Shown: positions 27,185 through 34,805 of the stretch, piece after piece
How positions within the stretch are numbered: the stretch's first letter is position 1
How the letters are laid out: every line of letters begins with the position of its first letter
NCBI RefSeq assembly: GCF_030124145.1
Contig: NZ_JASKMS010000005.1
Location: forward strand, 62,001 to 126,000
DNA length: 64,000 nt
DNA from: Streptomyces sp. 378
GTDB taxonomy: Bacteria; Actinomycetota; Actinomycetes; Streptomycetales; Streptomycetaceae
Direction: 5' to 3'
The notes under the pieces: model-generated
Seen by the model: the letters and a program-made list of their open reading frames with translations, nothing else
Databases searched by the model: none
Told to the model about the DNA's origin: nothing
Translations under genes and position numbers: made by a program

Positions 27185-27816
27185 ATGGCGCAGCGTGCGC
27201 GCAGATGGAGGAACACGGCCGCCGCGATGACGGCGGCGGGCCTGATCACGGCCGGGGCCTCCGCGCCCGGGGCGACGGCCGCCGAGGAACCCCGCGTCGA
27301 CCTGAGGGTGCTGGTGGTGGACAACGGGGACAGCCCCGTCAGGGCCGTCACCGCCGAGCTCAGGAACACGGGCGTCCCGTACACGACCGTCGACCTGAAC
27401 GACTCCGGCCGGCCGACGATCACGGCGTCGTTCCTGAGCGACACCGTGGGCGGCCGGCCGCGCCCGAGCGGTTCGAGCGGTACCAGAGGCTGGCGGCGGC
27501 CGCCTGGGGCGTCGGCTGCGGCACCCTCGTCCTCAACCACGGCACGGCACCGCACCCCTGCTACGCCCGCATCGCCGACGTCCTCGTCACCTTCGAGGGC
27601 CCCTGGGACACGTACCGCGCCCTACCCCCGCAGCCCCGGCCCGGCGGCCCGGACGTACGGTTGTGCCACCTGGTGTACGACGTCCCGCCCGGCGCCGACC
27701 CGGAAGGTCTGGCCCGGGCGCGGGGCGCGGTGGTGCACTGCGCGGTGCCCGGGACCGGAGATCATCCGTGGGGCACCCTGCCGCACACCCTCCAGAACGC
27801 GGAGAACACCCCGTGA
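27185..27816 (+). pseudogene. Frameshifted chimera: Agd3-like N-terminus joined to spherulin-4 (GH135)-like C-terminus
   Basis: ATG 27185 with a strong ribosome binding site opens a secreted protein: a basic N-terminus, a signal peptide (TAAAMTAAGLITAGASAPG) and then VDLRVLVVDNGDSPVRAVTA and GVPYTTVDLNDSGRPTITAS. This resembles the N-terminus of Agd3-type exopolysaccharide deacetylases. Near 27450 this frame loses sense, and the next frame takes over with ERFERYQRLAAAAWGVGCGT, LVLNHGTAPHPCYARIADVL and VTFEGPWDTY, which resembles the last third of spherulin-4/GH135 proteins, ending at TGA 27816. Both parts have normal Streptomyces codon use. A deletion fusing two neighbouring genes out of frame explains this best. 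The TGA overlaps the start of the GH114 gene (GTGA). Confidence 0.65.
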
Positions 27817-28595
27817 GACGCCTGCCCCTCCTCGTCGTCGCCCTGCTCCTCGTGCTGCTCGCGGGGTGCGCCCAGCCCTCGGACGACAAGCCCGGCCCCC
27901 GCTGGCGGCCCCGCCCCGGCACCGACTGGCAGTGGCAGCTCAGCGGGCGCCTGGACACCTCCGTCGACGTGCCCGTCTACGACATCGACGGCTTCGACCA
28001 CTCCGAGGACACCGTCGCCCGGCTGCACCGCGAGGACCGCAAGGTCATCTGCTACCTCTCCACCGGCGCCTGGGAGGAGTTCCGCCCCGACGCGGAGAAG
28101 TTCCCCGAGTCGGTCCTCGGCCGCGGCAACGGCTGGAAGGGGGAGCGCTGGCTCGACATCCGCCGCACCGACGTCCTGGAGCCGCTCATGGCGGCCCGGA
28201 TCGACATGTGCCGCGACAAGGGCTTCGACGCGGTGGAGCCCGACAACATGGACGGCTACCGCAACGACACCGGCTTTCCCCTGACGGCCACCGACCAGCT
28301 CCGCTACAACCGCCTCATCGCCCGGCTGGCCCACGACCGGGGCCTGGCGGTCGGGCTGAAGAACGACCTGGACCAGATCCCCGAACTGGTCGGGGACTTC
28401 GACTTCGCGGTCAACGAACAGTGCGCCCAGTACGGCGAGTGCGCGGCCCTCACGCCGTTCATCGAGGCGGGCAAGGCCGTCTTCCACGTCGAGTACGAGG
28501 TTCCCACCGGCCGCTTCTGTGCCGACTCGCGCCGCCTGAAGCTCAGTTCGCTGCTCAAGAAGTACGACCTAGGGGTGTGGCGACGGGCCTGCTGA
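27813..28595 (+). CDS. GH114 endo-alpha-1,4-polygalactosaminidase lipoprotein
   Basis: 260 residues from GTG 27813, with a 4-base overlap with the preceding stop. A lipoprotein signal peptide ends in the lipobox LLAGC (Cys at about residue 17). The TIM-barrel domain of GH114 shows VPVYDIDGFDHSEDTVARLH, KVICYLSTGAWEEFRPD, FDAVEPDNMDGYRN with the likely catalytic acids, and GLAVGLKNDLDQIPELVGDF. The family hydrolyses alpha-1,4-linked galactosamine polymers; the fungal member Ega3 belongs to the galactosaminogalactan cluster. It is anchored outside the membrane. It appears intact although its upstream partner is broken. Confidence 0.88.
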   Translation: MRRLPLLVVALLLVLLAGCAQPSDDKPGPRWRPRPGTDWQWQLSGRLDTSVDVPVYDIDGFDHSEDTVARLHREDRKVICYLSTGAWEEFRPDAEKFPESVLGRGNGWKGERWLDIRRTDVLEPLMAARIDMCRDKGFDAVEPDNMDGYRNDTGFPLTATDQLRYNRLIARLAHDRGLAVGLKNDLDQIPELVGDFDFAVNEQCAQYGECAALTPFIEAGKAVFHVEYEVPTGRFCADSRRLKLSSLLKKYDLGVWRRAC

Positions 28596-28675
28596 GCCCG
28601 ATCCCGGTGACCGTCGTGCCCGCGATCCACTCGGCGAGGGACCGGCGGCCGCGGGAGAGTGACGAGGAGATCGTC

Positions 28676-29458
28676 TCAGCCCAGTGACAGAACGACCAGC
28701 GCCGTGGTCGCCGCCGTCTCCGCCAGACCGCCGAAGACGTCCCCCGTCACCCCGCCGAAGCGGCGGGTGCAGTGGCGCAGCAGCGTCTCGGTGGCGGCCA
28801 GGGAAACGACGACCGCGAGCACGCCGCGGACCATGTCGTACGGCCCGAGGAGGGCCCCGGCCGCCGTGGCGGCCCCCGCGACGGCCATGGTGGCGATCAC
28901 CGCCCCCCGCGGTGGCACCACACCGGCGACCGCCGCCCCCAGCCCCTCCGGCCGCGCGGCCGGCACCCCGGCCCGGGCCGCGAGGGTCAGGGCCAGCCGG
29001 GCGAGTGTCGCGGAGACGACGGCGGCACACGCGCCCCGGGCCCAGGAGGCCTCGTACGCCTGGGCGAGCGCGGCGACCTGCGCGAGCAGGGCGAGGACGA
29101 GGGTGATGACCCCGAACGGCCCGATGTCCGACTGCTTCATGATCCGCAGTGCGTCCTCGGCGGGCTTTCCGCTGCCCAGCCCGTCGGCGGTGTCCGCGAG
29201 CCCGTCGAGATGGAGCCCGCGCGTGAGCACGGCCGGCACGGCGACGGTCGCCACGGCCGCGAGCGGCGCCCCCGCGCCCAGGGACAGCAGGACCAGCCCG
29301 AGCAGGGCGGCGGCCGCACCCACCACCAGCCCGGCCAGCGGAGCGCACAGCATGCCGCCGCGCGCGGCCTCCCGGTCCCACCGGGTCACCCGGACCGGGA
29401 TCACCGTGAGGGTGCCGAAGGCGAAGCGGAGTCCGTCGAGGGGCGAGGTACTGGGCAC
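28676..29458 (-). CDS. cobS: Adenosylcobinamide-GDP ribazoletransferase
   Basis: 260 residues, integral membrane, last step of cobalamin assembly (joins GDP-cobinamide and alpha-ribazole). The family motif is clear near residue 80: LTRGLHLDGLADTADGLGSG, with acidic metal-binding residues, followed by ALRIMKQSDIGPFGV. Six or seven hydrophobic helices are visible. GTG 29458 gives MPSTSPLDGLRFAFGTLTVI, the normal N-terminus. cobT and cobU lie further right on the same strand, separated by other genes. Confidence 0.95.
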   Translation of the reverse strand: MPSTSPLDGLRFAFGTLTVIPVRVTRWDREAARGGMLCAPLAGLVVGAAAALLGLVLLSLGAGAPLAAVATVAVPAVLTRGLHLDGLADTADGLGSGKPAEDALRIMKQSDIGPFGVITLVLALLAQVAALAQAYEASWARGACAAVVSATLARLALTLAARAGVPAARPEGLGAAVAGVVPPRGAVIATMAVAGAATAAGALLGPYDMVRGVLAVVVSLAATETLLRHCTRRFGGVTGDVFGGLAETAATTALVVLSLG

Positions 29459-29506
29459 CGGCGCAGGCTACCGGCCGGTCAGGAGAGCGGGAACGGCAGC
29501 CGTGGA

Positions 29507-29512
29507 TAAAGT
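29507..29512 (+). promoter_or_regulatory. -10 element for a leaderless membrane protein gene
   Basis: TAAAGT ends six bases before ATG 29519; no ribosome binding site. This predicts a leaderless mRNA. Confidence 0.6.
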
Positions 29513-29518
29513 TCACAT

Positions 29519-30283
29519 ATGGGATGGTTCGAGCGGAACATCATGGAACCCGGCAAGCTGCCGTTGCTTCTCGCTCTCGTCTCCTTCGTCCTGACCTTCC
29601 TGATCACCCGGGGCATCACCCGTCTCATCCGGGCGGGCAAGGGCCCCTTCCGCAACATCAGCGGCAGCGGCGGTGTCCACGTCCACCACGTGGTCCCCGG
29701 TGTCATCCTGACGATCATCGGCGGCTTCGGCGCGGTCGCCGGCGGCCAGTACGGCTTCGGCTCGGCGTTGGCCGCGGTGATCTTCGGCATCGGCGCGGGC
29801 CTCGTCCTCGACGAGTTCGCCCTGGTCCTGCATCTCGCCGACGTCTACTGGACCCCGGACGGCCGCAAGAGCGTGGAGATGGTCGTCCTGACCGCCTCGC
29901 TCGTGGGCCTGCTCCTGATCGGCTTCTCGCCGCTGGGCGTCAACGATCTCAACGAGGACCAGCAGCAGAACCGCGCCGTCGTCCTCGGGAACATCCTCGT
30001 GAACTTCGCGTTCGCCCTCATCGCCCTGTTCAAGGGCAAGGTCCGCCTCGCGGTCCTGGGCGTGATCGTCCCGCTCGTCGCCCTGGTCGCCGCCGTGCGG
30101 CTGGCCCGCCCCGCCTCCCCGTGGGCCAAGCGGTTGTACGGGAACCGCCCTCGCGCCCGTGCGAAGTCCACCCTGCGCGCCTACCACCACGACCGCCGCT
30201 GGGCGGGCCCCCGGCGCGCCTTCCAGGACTGGATCGGCGGCGCGCCCGACCCCGAGCCGGCCCGGTCCCTCGAACGCCGCTGA
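29519..30283 (+). CDS. Conserved integral membrane protein, unknown function
   Basis: 254 residues with about six transmembrane helices (for example LPLLLALVSFVLTFLITRGI, GVILTIIGGFGAVAGGQYGF, GVIVPLVALVAAVRLARP). Between helices 1 and 2 a His-rich loop GGVHVHHVVPGV stands out, and an acidic segment LDEFALVLHLADVYW lies in a later helix; together they could bind a metal. The C-terminal 60 residues are basic and cytoplasmic. I do not recognise a named family beyond conservation in actinobacteria. It lies between cobS and cobT but on the opposite strand. Confidence 0.8.
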   Translation: MGWFERNIMEPGKLPLLLALVSFVLTFLITRGITRLIRAGKGPFRNISGSGGVHVHHVVPGVILTIIGGFGAVAGGQYGFGSALAAVIFGIGAGLVLDEFALVLHLADVYWTPDGRKSVEMVVLTASLVGLLLIGFSPLGVNDLNEDQQQNRAVVLGNILVNFAFALIALFKGKVRLAVLGVIVPLVALVAAVRLARPASPWAKRLYGNRPRARAKSTLRAYHHDRRWAGPRRAFQDWIGGAPDPEPARSLERR

Positions 30284-30288
30284 CGCGG

Positions 30289-30450
30289 CTCGCCGAGCGC
30301 GCACAGCACCAGCACCAGCACCGCCACGATGGCCGCGAGGTGCTCCTTGCCCGCGAGGTTCTCCTTCAGCCACCACTTCGACCAGCATCGCCACGACCAC
30401 GACCGAGGCCGTGACCCAGGCGCGGTGGCGCCACCCGAGGAAGACGGCCC
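30289..30450 (-). pseudogene. Decayed small membrane protein gene
   Basis: On the minus strand one frame reads RAVFLGWRHRAWVTASVVVV followed by AMLVEVV; the next frame continues WLKENLAGKEHLAAIVAVLV and LVLCALGEPRQRR. Codons in both pieces end almost only in G or C, which suggests former coding sequence broken by a frameshift near 30366-30372. No stop follows the second piece before the neighbouring gene, and no clear start precedes the first. A sequencing error is an alternative. Confidence 0.4.
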
Positions 30451-30593
30451 GACCACCACCGCCGCCGACGGCGGTCGTCCTCGTCCGCGCGTGGAAACGT
30501 CTGAGGGTGTCCGCGAATCGGTCAAGCCGACACCACGTTCCAAGACCGACCGGAACGGGACGAAGCCGAGCCAGGCGGGAGTGACCTGGATCT

Positions 30594-30694
30594 CGGGGTG
30601 CTACTGCCCGACGGACGCCCCGACGCCCGGACGCCTCGACGCGTCCGGCCGGGCCGACCTGCCGGCTCCGGGGTGCTACTGCCCGGCGGACGCC
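30594..30694. repeat. Near-identical 26-bp repeats 75 bp apart at the cobT 3' end
   Basis: Copies at 30594-30619 and 30669-30694 differ at one base. The right copy contains the cobT stop codon, the left copy an equivalent TAG in the same frame 25 codons further. This points to a 75-bp tandem duplication of the gene end. Confidence 0.75.
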
Positions 30695-31839
30695 TCAGAA
30701 CCCTCAGACGCCTCAGACGCCCCGGATGCTCCCGAGGCCTCGGATGCCTCGGACGCGTCCGGCCCGGCCGGCCCGGCCGGCTCCTCGGAGTCCTTCGGCT
30801 TCTCCGGCAGCTCCGCCGCCAGCGCGGCCGCGGCCTGCACGAGCGGCAGCGCCAGCAGGCCGCCCGCGCCCTCGCCGACGGTCACCCCATGGGACAGCAG
30901 CGGCTCCAGGGCCATCCGGTCCAGCGCCTTCGCCTGCCCGGGCTCCCCGCTGTCGTGCGCGGCCAGCCACCAGTCCGGTGCCCGGAACGCGATCCGCTGT
31001 CCGACCAGCGCGCACGCGGCCGTCACGACCCCGTCCAGCACCACGGGCAGCTTGCGCACCGCGCTCTGCAGCAGGAAGCCGGTCATCGCGGCGACGTCCG
31101 CTCCGCCCACCGCGGCCAGCAGCCGCAACTGGTCCCCGAGCACCGGCCGCGCCCGGCGCAACGCGTCCCGGATCGCCGCGCACTTGCGCATCCACGCCAG
31201 GTCGTCGATCGCCAGCCCGCCCCGCCCGGTGACGACCGACGCGTCGACCCCGCACAGTGCCGCGACCAGCACGCCCGCCACCGTGGTCCCGCCGACGCTC
31301 ACATCACCGAGCACCACCAGGTCCGTGCCCGAGTCGGCCTCCTCGTCGGCCACCGCGACCCCGGCGCGGAACGCCGCCTCGGCCTCCTCCGCCGTCAGCG
31401 CGTCCTCGATGTCGATCCGCCCGCTGCCGCGCCGCACCCGGTGCCGTACGACGTCCCCGGGCAGCGAGTCGGGGTCGCAGTCCAGGGCCATGTCGACGAC
31501 CCGCACCGGCACGCCCAGCCGCCGTGCCAGCACCGACACGGGCCGGCCGCCCTCCAGCACCTCGCGCACCAACTCCCCGGCGCCGCCCGCCGGCCGGGCC
31601 GAGACGCCCAGCTCGGCGATGCCGTGGTCACCGGCGAAGAGCACCACCCGCGGCCGTTCCACCGGCCGCACCGGCACGGCGGACTGCGCCGCCGCCAGCC
31701 ACTCACCCAGTTCGTCGAGGCGGCCCAGCGACCCGGGCGGCACGACCTGTCGCTCCCGGCGCGCCTCGGCGTCCCGGCGGATCCCGCCGTCCGGACGCTC
31801 GATCAGATCGGTGAAGTCGTCGAGATTAAGCGAGCTCAT
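30676..31839 (-). CDS. cobT: Nicotinate-nucleotide--dimethylbenzimidazole phosphoribosyltransferase
   Basis: 387 residues. Makes alpha-ribazole phosphate for the lower ligand of cobalamin. The fold markers are FAGDHGIAELGVSA, LVVLGDVSVGGTTVAGVLVA, and the C-terminal catalytic region LSHGVTVGEGAGGLLALPLV. The last 35 residues are a low-complexity Glu/Ala/Ser/Gly tail absent from the core family. ATG 31839 (MSSLNLDDFTDLIE) is preceded at seven bases by TACTGT and no ribosome binding site, so a leaderless start is likely; the frame further upstream overlaps the divergent methyltransferase gene. The 3' end is partly duplicated (30594-30694). Confidence 0.93.
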   Translation of the reverse strand: MSSLNLDDFTDLIERPDGGIRRDAEARRERQVVPPGSLGRLDELGEWLAAAQSAVPVRPVERPRVVLFAGDHGIAELGVSARPAGGAGELVREVLEGGRPVSVLARRLGVPVRVVDMALDCDPDSLPGDVVRHRVRRGSGRIDIEDALTAEEAEAAFRAGVAVADEEADSGTDLVVLGDVSVGGTTVAGVLVAALCGVDASVVTGRGGLAIDDLAWMRKCAAIRDALRRARPVLGDQLRLLAAVGGADVAAMTGFLLQSAVRKLPVVLDGVVTAACALVGQRIAFRAPDWWLAAHDSGEPGQAKALDRMALEPLLSHGVTVGEGAGGLLALPLVQAAAALAAELPEKPKDSEEPAGPAGPDASEASEASGASGASEASEGSEASAGQ

Positions 31840-31846
31840 TCGCCGA

Positions 31847-31852
31847 ACAGTA
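31847..31852 (-). promoter_or_regulatory. -10 element for leaderless cobT
   Basis: Minus strand TACTGT followed by seven bases and ATG. Confidence 0.6.
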
Positions 31853-32023
31853 CCGGCACCGGTCGAACAGCACGGCGCCACATCACCACTCCGCCGAGGC
31901 GACGTCATTGCACCCGGGATCGGCATCCCATACGTTCCGGTTTGCAGCGGATTGTCGTACGTGCCCCGTGCGATGTCCCCGCCGTACGTCCTTGCCGTAC
32001 GCCGCCGCGCCCGGGAGCCGCCC

Positions 32024-33070
32024 ATGACCGCACATCCCGCCCCTTCAGCACCCCCCGCCCCGCAGGCGACCACGCCGGTCCACGAACCGCGCCGGGAGGA
32101 CTGCCCCTGGTGCGGCTCCGCCCGGCTCCGCAACCGGCTGCGCACCGGTGACCTGCGGCAGTACAAGCCCGGCAGCTTCACCGTCGACGCGTGCCGCGAC
32201 TGCGGCCACACCTTCCAGAACCCCCGTCTCACCGCGCAGGGCCTGGCCCTCTACCACCGGACCGTGCGCGGGGCGCCCAGGGACCCGGCGAGCGACGGCC
32301 TCCTGGCCCTGCGCGCCAGTCCGCGCCGCCACCGCTCGGCAGCCCGCGCGATGCTGCGCTTCGGCGAGCCGGAGAGCTGGCTCGACGTGGGGACGGGGCA
32401 TGCCCGCTTCCCGGCCACGGCCCGGCGTTTCTTCCCGTACACCGCTTTCGACGGCCTGGACCCCACCCCGCGCGTGGTCCGCGCCCGCTCGGCCGAGCGC
32501 GTCGAGGAGGCCCACGTCGGCCGCCTGACGGACCCTCGGCTCGCCGCGCCCCTGCGCGCCCGCTACGACGTGGTCAGCATGCTCCACCACCTGGAGGGCA
32601 CCCCGGACCCGCGAGCGGAACTCCACGCGGCCCTGTCCGTCCTGCGTCCCGGCGGCCACCTGCTGCTGGAGACCCTGGACCCCCGCAGCCTCTTCGCCGT
32701 CCTCCTGGGCCGCTGGTGGCTCGCCCACGACCAGCCCCGCCACCTCCACCTGATCCCCCCGCCCAACCTCCGGGCGGAACTGGAGGCGGCCGGCTGCACG
32801 GTCCTGACGCTCGACCACCGCCCGGTGCACGTCCCCCACGACCTCGCGGGCGCCACGTCGCTGGCCCTCTCCCACGCCCTGCCGGCCCCGGACACCCCCT
32901 GGCGGGCGATCCCCCCGCCCCCCGTCCAGAGGCACGCCCGTACCGCTCTGCTCCGCGCGGGCATCCCGCTGGTGGCCCTGGCGGCGGTGGCGGATCTGCT
33001 CCTGGCCCCGGTGGCCCGCCGCACTCGGTGCGCGAACACCTACCGGGTGATCGCCCGCAAAGCCGCGTAG
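32024..33070 (+). CDS. Class I SAM-dependent methyltransferase with N-terminal zinc ribbon
   Basis: 348 residues. The N-terminus has a CxxC pair (CPWCGS) and a second one (CRDCGH), about 28 residues apart, forming a zinc ribbon often found in methyltransferases that act on sugar-nucleotide or lipid-linked substrates. The SAM-binding part reads SWLDVGTGHARFPATARRFF, then FDGLDPTP, YDVVSMLHHLEGTPDP and LRPGGHLLLETLDP. A C-terminal hydrophobic stretch (AGIPLVALAAVADLLLAPVA) may contact the membrane. ATG 32024 has GGGAG upstream. It lies between cobT and cobU and is divergent from cobT; a role in cobalamin synthesis is not indicated. Confidence 0.85.
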   Translation: MTAHPAPSAPPAPQATTPVHEPRREDCPWCGSARLRNRLRTGDLRQYKPGSFTVDACRDCGHTFQNPRLTAQGLALYHRTVRGAPRDPASDGLLALRASPRRHRSAARAMLRFGEPESWLDVGTGHARFPATARRFFPYTAFDGLDPTPRVVRARSAERVEEAHVGRLTDPRLAAPLRARYDVVSMLHHLEGTPDPRAELHAALSVLRPGGHLLLETLDPRSLFAVLLGRWWLAHDQPRHLHLIPPPNLRAELEAAGCTVLTLDHRPVHVPHDLAGATSLALSHALPAPDTPWRAIPPPPVQRHARTALLRAGIPLVALAAVADLLLAPVARRTRCANTYRVIARKAA

Positions 33071-33097
33071 CCGACCGGGGCGCAGCCCCGGCCTCCG

Positions 33098-34297
33098 TCA
33101 GCCCCGCAGCACCACGGCCTGCCCCGCCACCACCAGCAGCACGTGCTCGCACTCGTCGGCGAAGCCCGCGTTCAGCCGCCCGAGTTCATCCCGGTACCGC
33201 CGCCCCGACGCCGTCGCCGGCACGATCCCCGAGCCCACCTCGTTCGACACGGCGACGACGGTCCGCCGGGTGACCCGCACCGCCTCCGTGAGCTCCCGCA
33301 CCCGCTCCCGCAGCACCTTCTCCCCGTGCTCCGCCCATACCGCGTCGTCCCATGCCCCGGCGGAATCCATCGCGTCGGTCAGCCACAGCGACAGACAGTC
33401 GATGAGCAGAGGCGGCCCCTCGGTCTCCAGCAGCGGCACCAGATCGCAGGTCTCGACCGTCTGCCACGATCCCGGCCGCCGGTCCCGGTGCGCCGCCACC
33501 CGCGAGGACCACTCCGTGTCCCCGTTGCGCGAGCCGCCCGTCGCCACGTACAGCACGTCCGGGAAGGCCTCCAGCCTCCGCTCCGCCTCCACCGACTTGC
33601 CCGAGCGCGCCCCGCCCAGGACCAGGGTCCGCCGCGGCACGTCCGGCACGTCCTCGTACGCCCCCACCACCAGCGTCACCCCGTCCGGTACGGCCCGCGC
33701 CCCGGCCGCCGCGAGCCGCCGCCCGAGCTCGGGGCCGGGCGGCACGTCGTGGTCGAGGTGGACGGCGACCACATCGGTCGTCGGCCCGACCGCCCCCACC
33801 GCCCGCAGTTTCGCCAGCGCGTCCGGCCGGCCCACGACGTCCACCAGGACCATGTCGTAGGACGCGGCCGGTGCCTCCAGGCCCGCGGGCGCCCCGCCCG
33901 GCGGCAGATACAGCAGCCGCTGCCCCTCCGGCCCGGTCACCGCGTATCCCGTGCCCGGCGCGTCCAGCGCCACCGCCCGCACCCGGTGCCCCGTCAGCAG
34001 CGTCAACTCCCGCCCGTCCGGCACCCGCCCCGGCTGCGGCAGCCCCGCGGGCACCTCCACCGCCGGCCCGTCGTGCGGATGCGACAGCAGCACCTGCCGT
34101 ACGCCCGTCAGGGAACGGCCCGCCCGCGCCGCCGCGAACGCCGCGCCCGGTGTCAGGTCGAGCAGCAGGGCCCCGTCCAGGAGCAGCGCGGTGGCCGCCC
34201 GCGCGTCCGGGCCGAGGGCGGCCGCACAGGCCGCGCAGGGACAGTCGGGGCGGGGGAGGCCCGCCGGGGCGCCGGTGCCGAGCAGAGTGAGTTCCAC
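33098..34297 (-). CDS. cobU: Fusion of metallo-beta-lactamase-like domain with adenosylcobinamide kinase/guanylyltransferase
   Basis: 399 residues from GTG 34297. Residues 1-220 resemble PhnP-like metallo-beta-lactamase proteins: VELTLLGTGAPAGLPRPDC, cysteines in CPCAACAA, and LLSHPHDGPA where a full HxHxDH would be expected, so metal binding may be partly lost. Residues 225-399 are CobU: Walker A LVLGGARSGKSVEAERRL, YVATGG, HRDRRPGSWQTVE, LIDCLSLWLTDAM and VSNEVGSGIVPATASGRRYR. CobU phosphorylates adenosylcobinamide and adds GMP, the step before CobS. The first domain could act on a phosphoester in the same pathway, but this is inference. Confidence 0.9.
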   Translation of the reverse strand: MELTLLGTGAPAGLPRPDCPCAACAAALGPDARAATALLLDGALLLDLTPGAAFAAARAGRSLTGVRQVLLSHPHDGPAVEVPAGLPQPGRVPDGRELTLLTGHRVRAVALDAPGTGYAVTGPEGQRLLYLPPGGAPAGLEAPAASYDMVLVDVVGRPDALAKLRAVGAVGPTTDVVAVHLDHDVPPGPELGRRLAAAGARAVPDGVTLVVGAYEDVPDVPRRTLVLGGARSGKSVEAERRLEAFPDVLYVATGGSRNGDTEWSSRVAAHRDRRPGSWQTVETCDLVPLLETEGPPLLIDCLSLWLTDAMDSAGAWDDAVWAEHGEKVLRERVRELTEAVRVTRRTVVAVSNEVGSGIVPATASGRRYRDELGRLNAGFADECEHVLLVVAGQAVVLRG

Positions 34298-34519
34298 GGC
34301 ACCGATTTTCGCCTGCCCGCCCGGCTCCTGCGCGCCTGGCACCCCGGATGGAGCCCCCGCGCGGGGTCCGTACGGGAAGCGGGGGTGACCACCCGCGCGC
34401 AACCGGTCACCCGCGGTCCTGTGACGGGACACCCGGTCGAGCGCATAGGCTCGGGGCGGGAGCCGGACCAAGATCCGGCTTTTCGCTGTGCAGTGTGCTC
34501 ACACACATGGGAGGCGTAC

Positions 34520-34732
34520 ATGGCGGCATGGACGTGGCGGTTCGAGAAGACCGACGGGACGGAGGTCCAGCCCGCGGTGCCGCCGGAGGAGTTCCCCACC
34601 CAGGGGGATGCCGAGTCCTGGATCGGAGAGCACTGGAAGGCCCTCGAGGAGGGCGGTGCCGACCAGGTGCGGCTGTTCGAGGACGCCGCGGAGATCTACG
34701 GGCCGATGAGCCTGCACGCGGCCGAGGCGTGA
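34520..34732 (+). CDS. Small conserved hypothetical protein
   Basis: 70 residues, acidic, starting MAAWTWRFEKTDGTEVQPAV, with GEHWKALEEGGADQVRLFED in the second half. No membrane segment or cysteine. GGGAGGCG lies 5-8 bases before the ATG. A TAGGCT hexamer at 34446-34451 may be the -10 element. The compact alpha/beta-looking sequence is conserved, as far as I recall, across Streptomyces without known function. A terminator follows at once. Confidence 0.78.
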   Translation: MAAWTWRFEKTDGTEVQPAVPPEEFPTQGDAESWIGEHWKALEEGGADQVRLFEDAAEIYGPMSLHAAEA

Positions 34733-34737
34733 GCCCC

Positions 34738-34761
34738 GGGCGGGGGCCGAGGCCCCCGCCC
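34738..34761 (+). terminator. Terminator hairpin
   Basis: 11-bp perfect GC stem (34738-34748 with 34751-34761), two-base loop, six bases after the stop of the small gene; convergent with the methyltransferase gene ending at 34806. Confidence 0.75.
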
Positions 34762-34805
34762 ACCCGCCGAGGCCCCGCCCACCCCTCGTGCGCGTCGTCC
34801 GTGTG

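Noticed and set aside
30329..32023. Plus-strand frame joined to the zinc-ribbon methyltransferase, suggesting a 913-residue protein
   Set aside because: The part before ATG 32024 is antisense to cobT and of low complexity; the methyltransferase has its own ribosome binding site.
28676..34297. Cobalamin riboswitch near cobS, cobT or cobU
   Set aside because: I looked in the upstream regions for the B12-box core and found none; cobT appears leaderless, which leaves no room for one.
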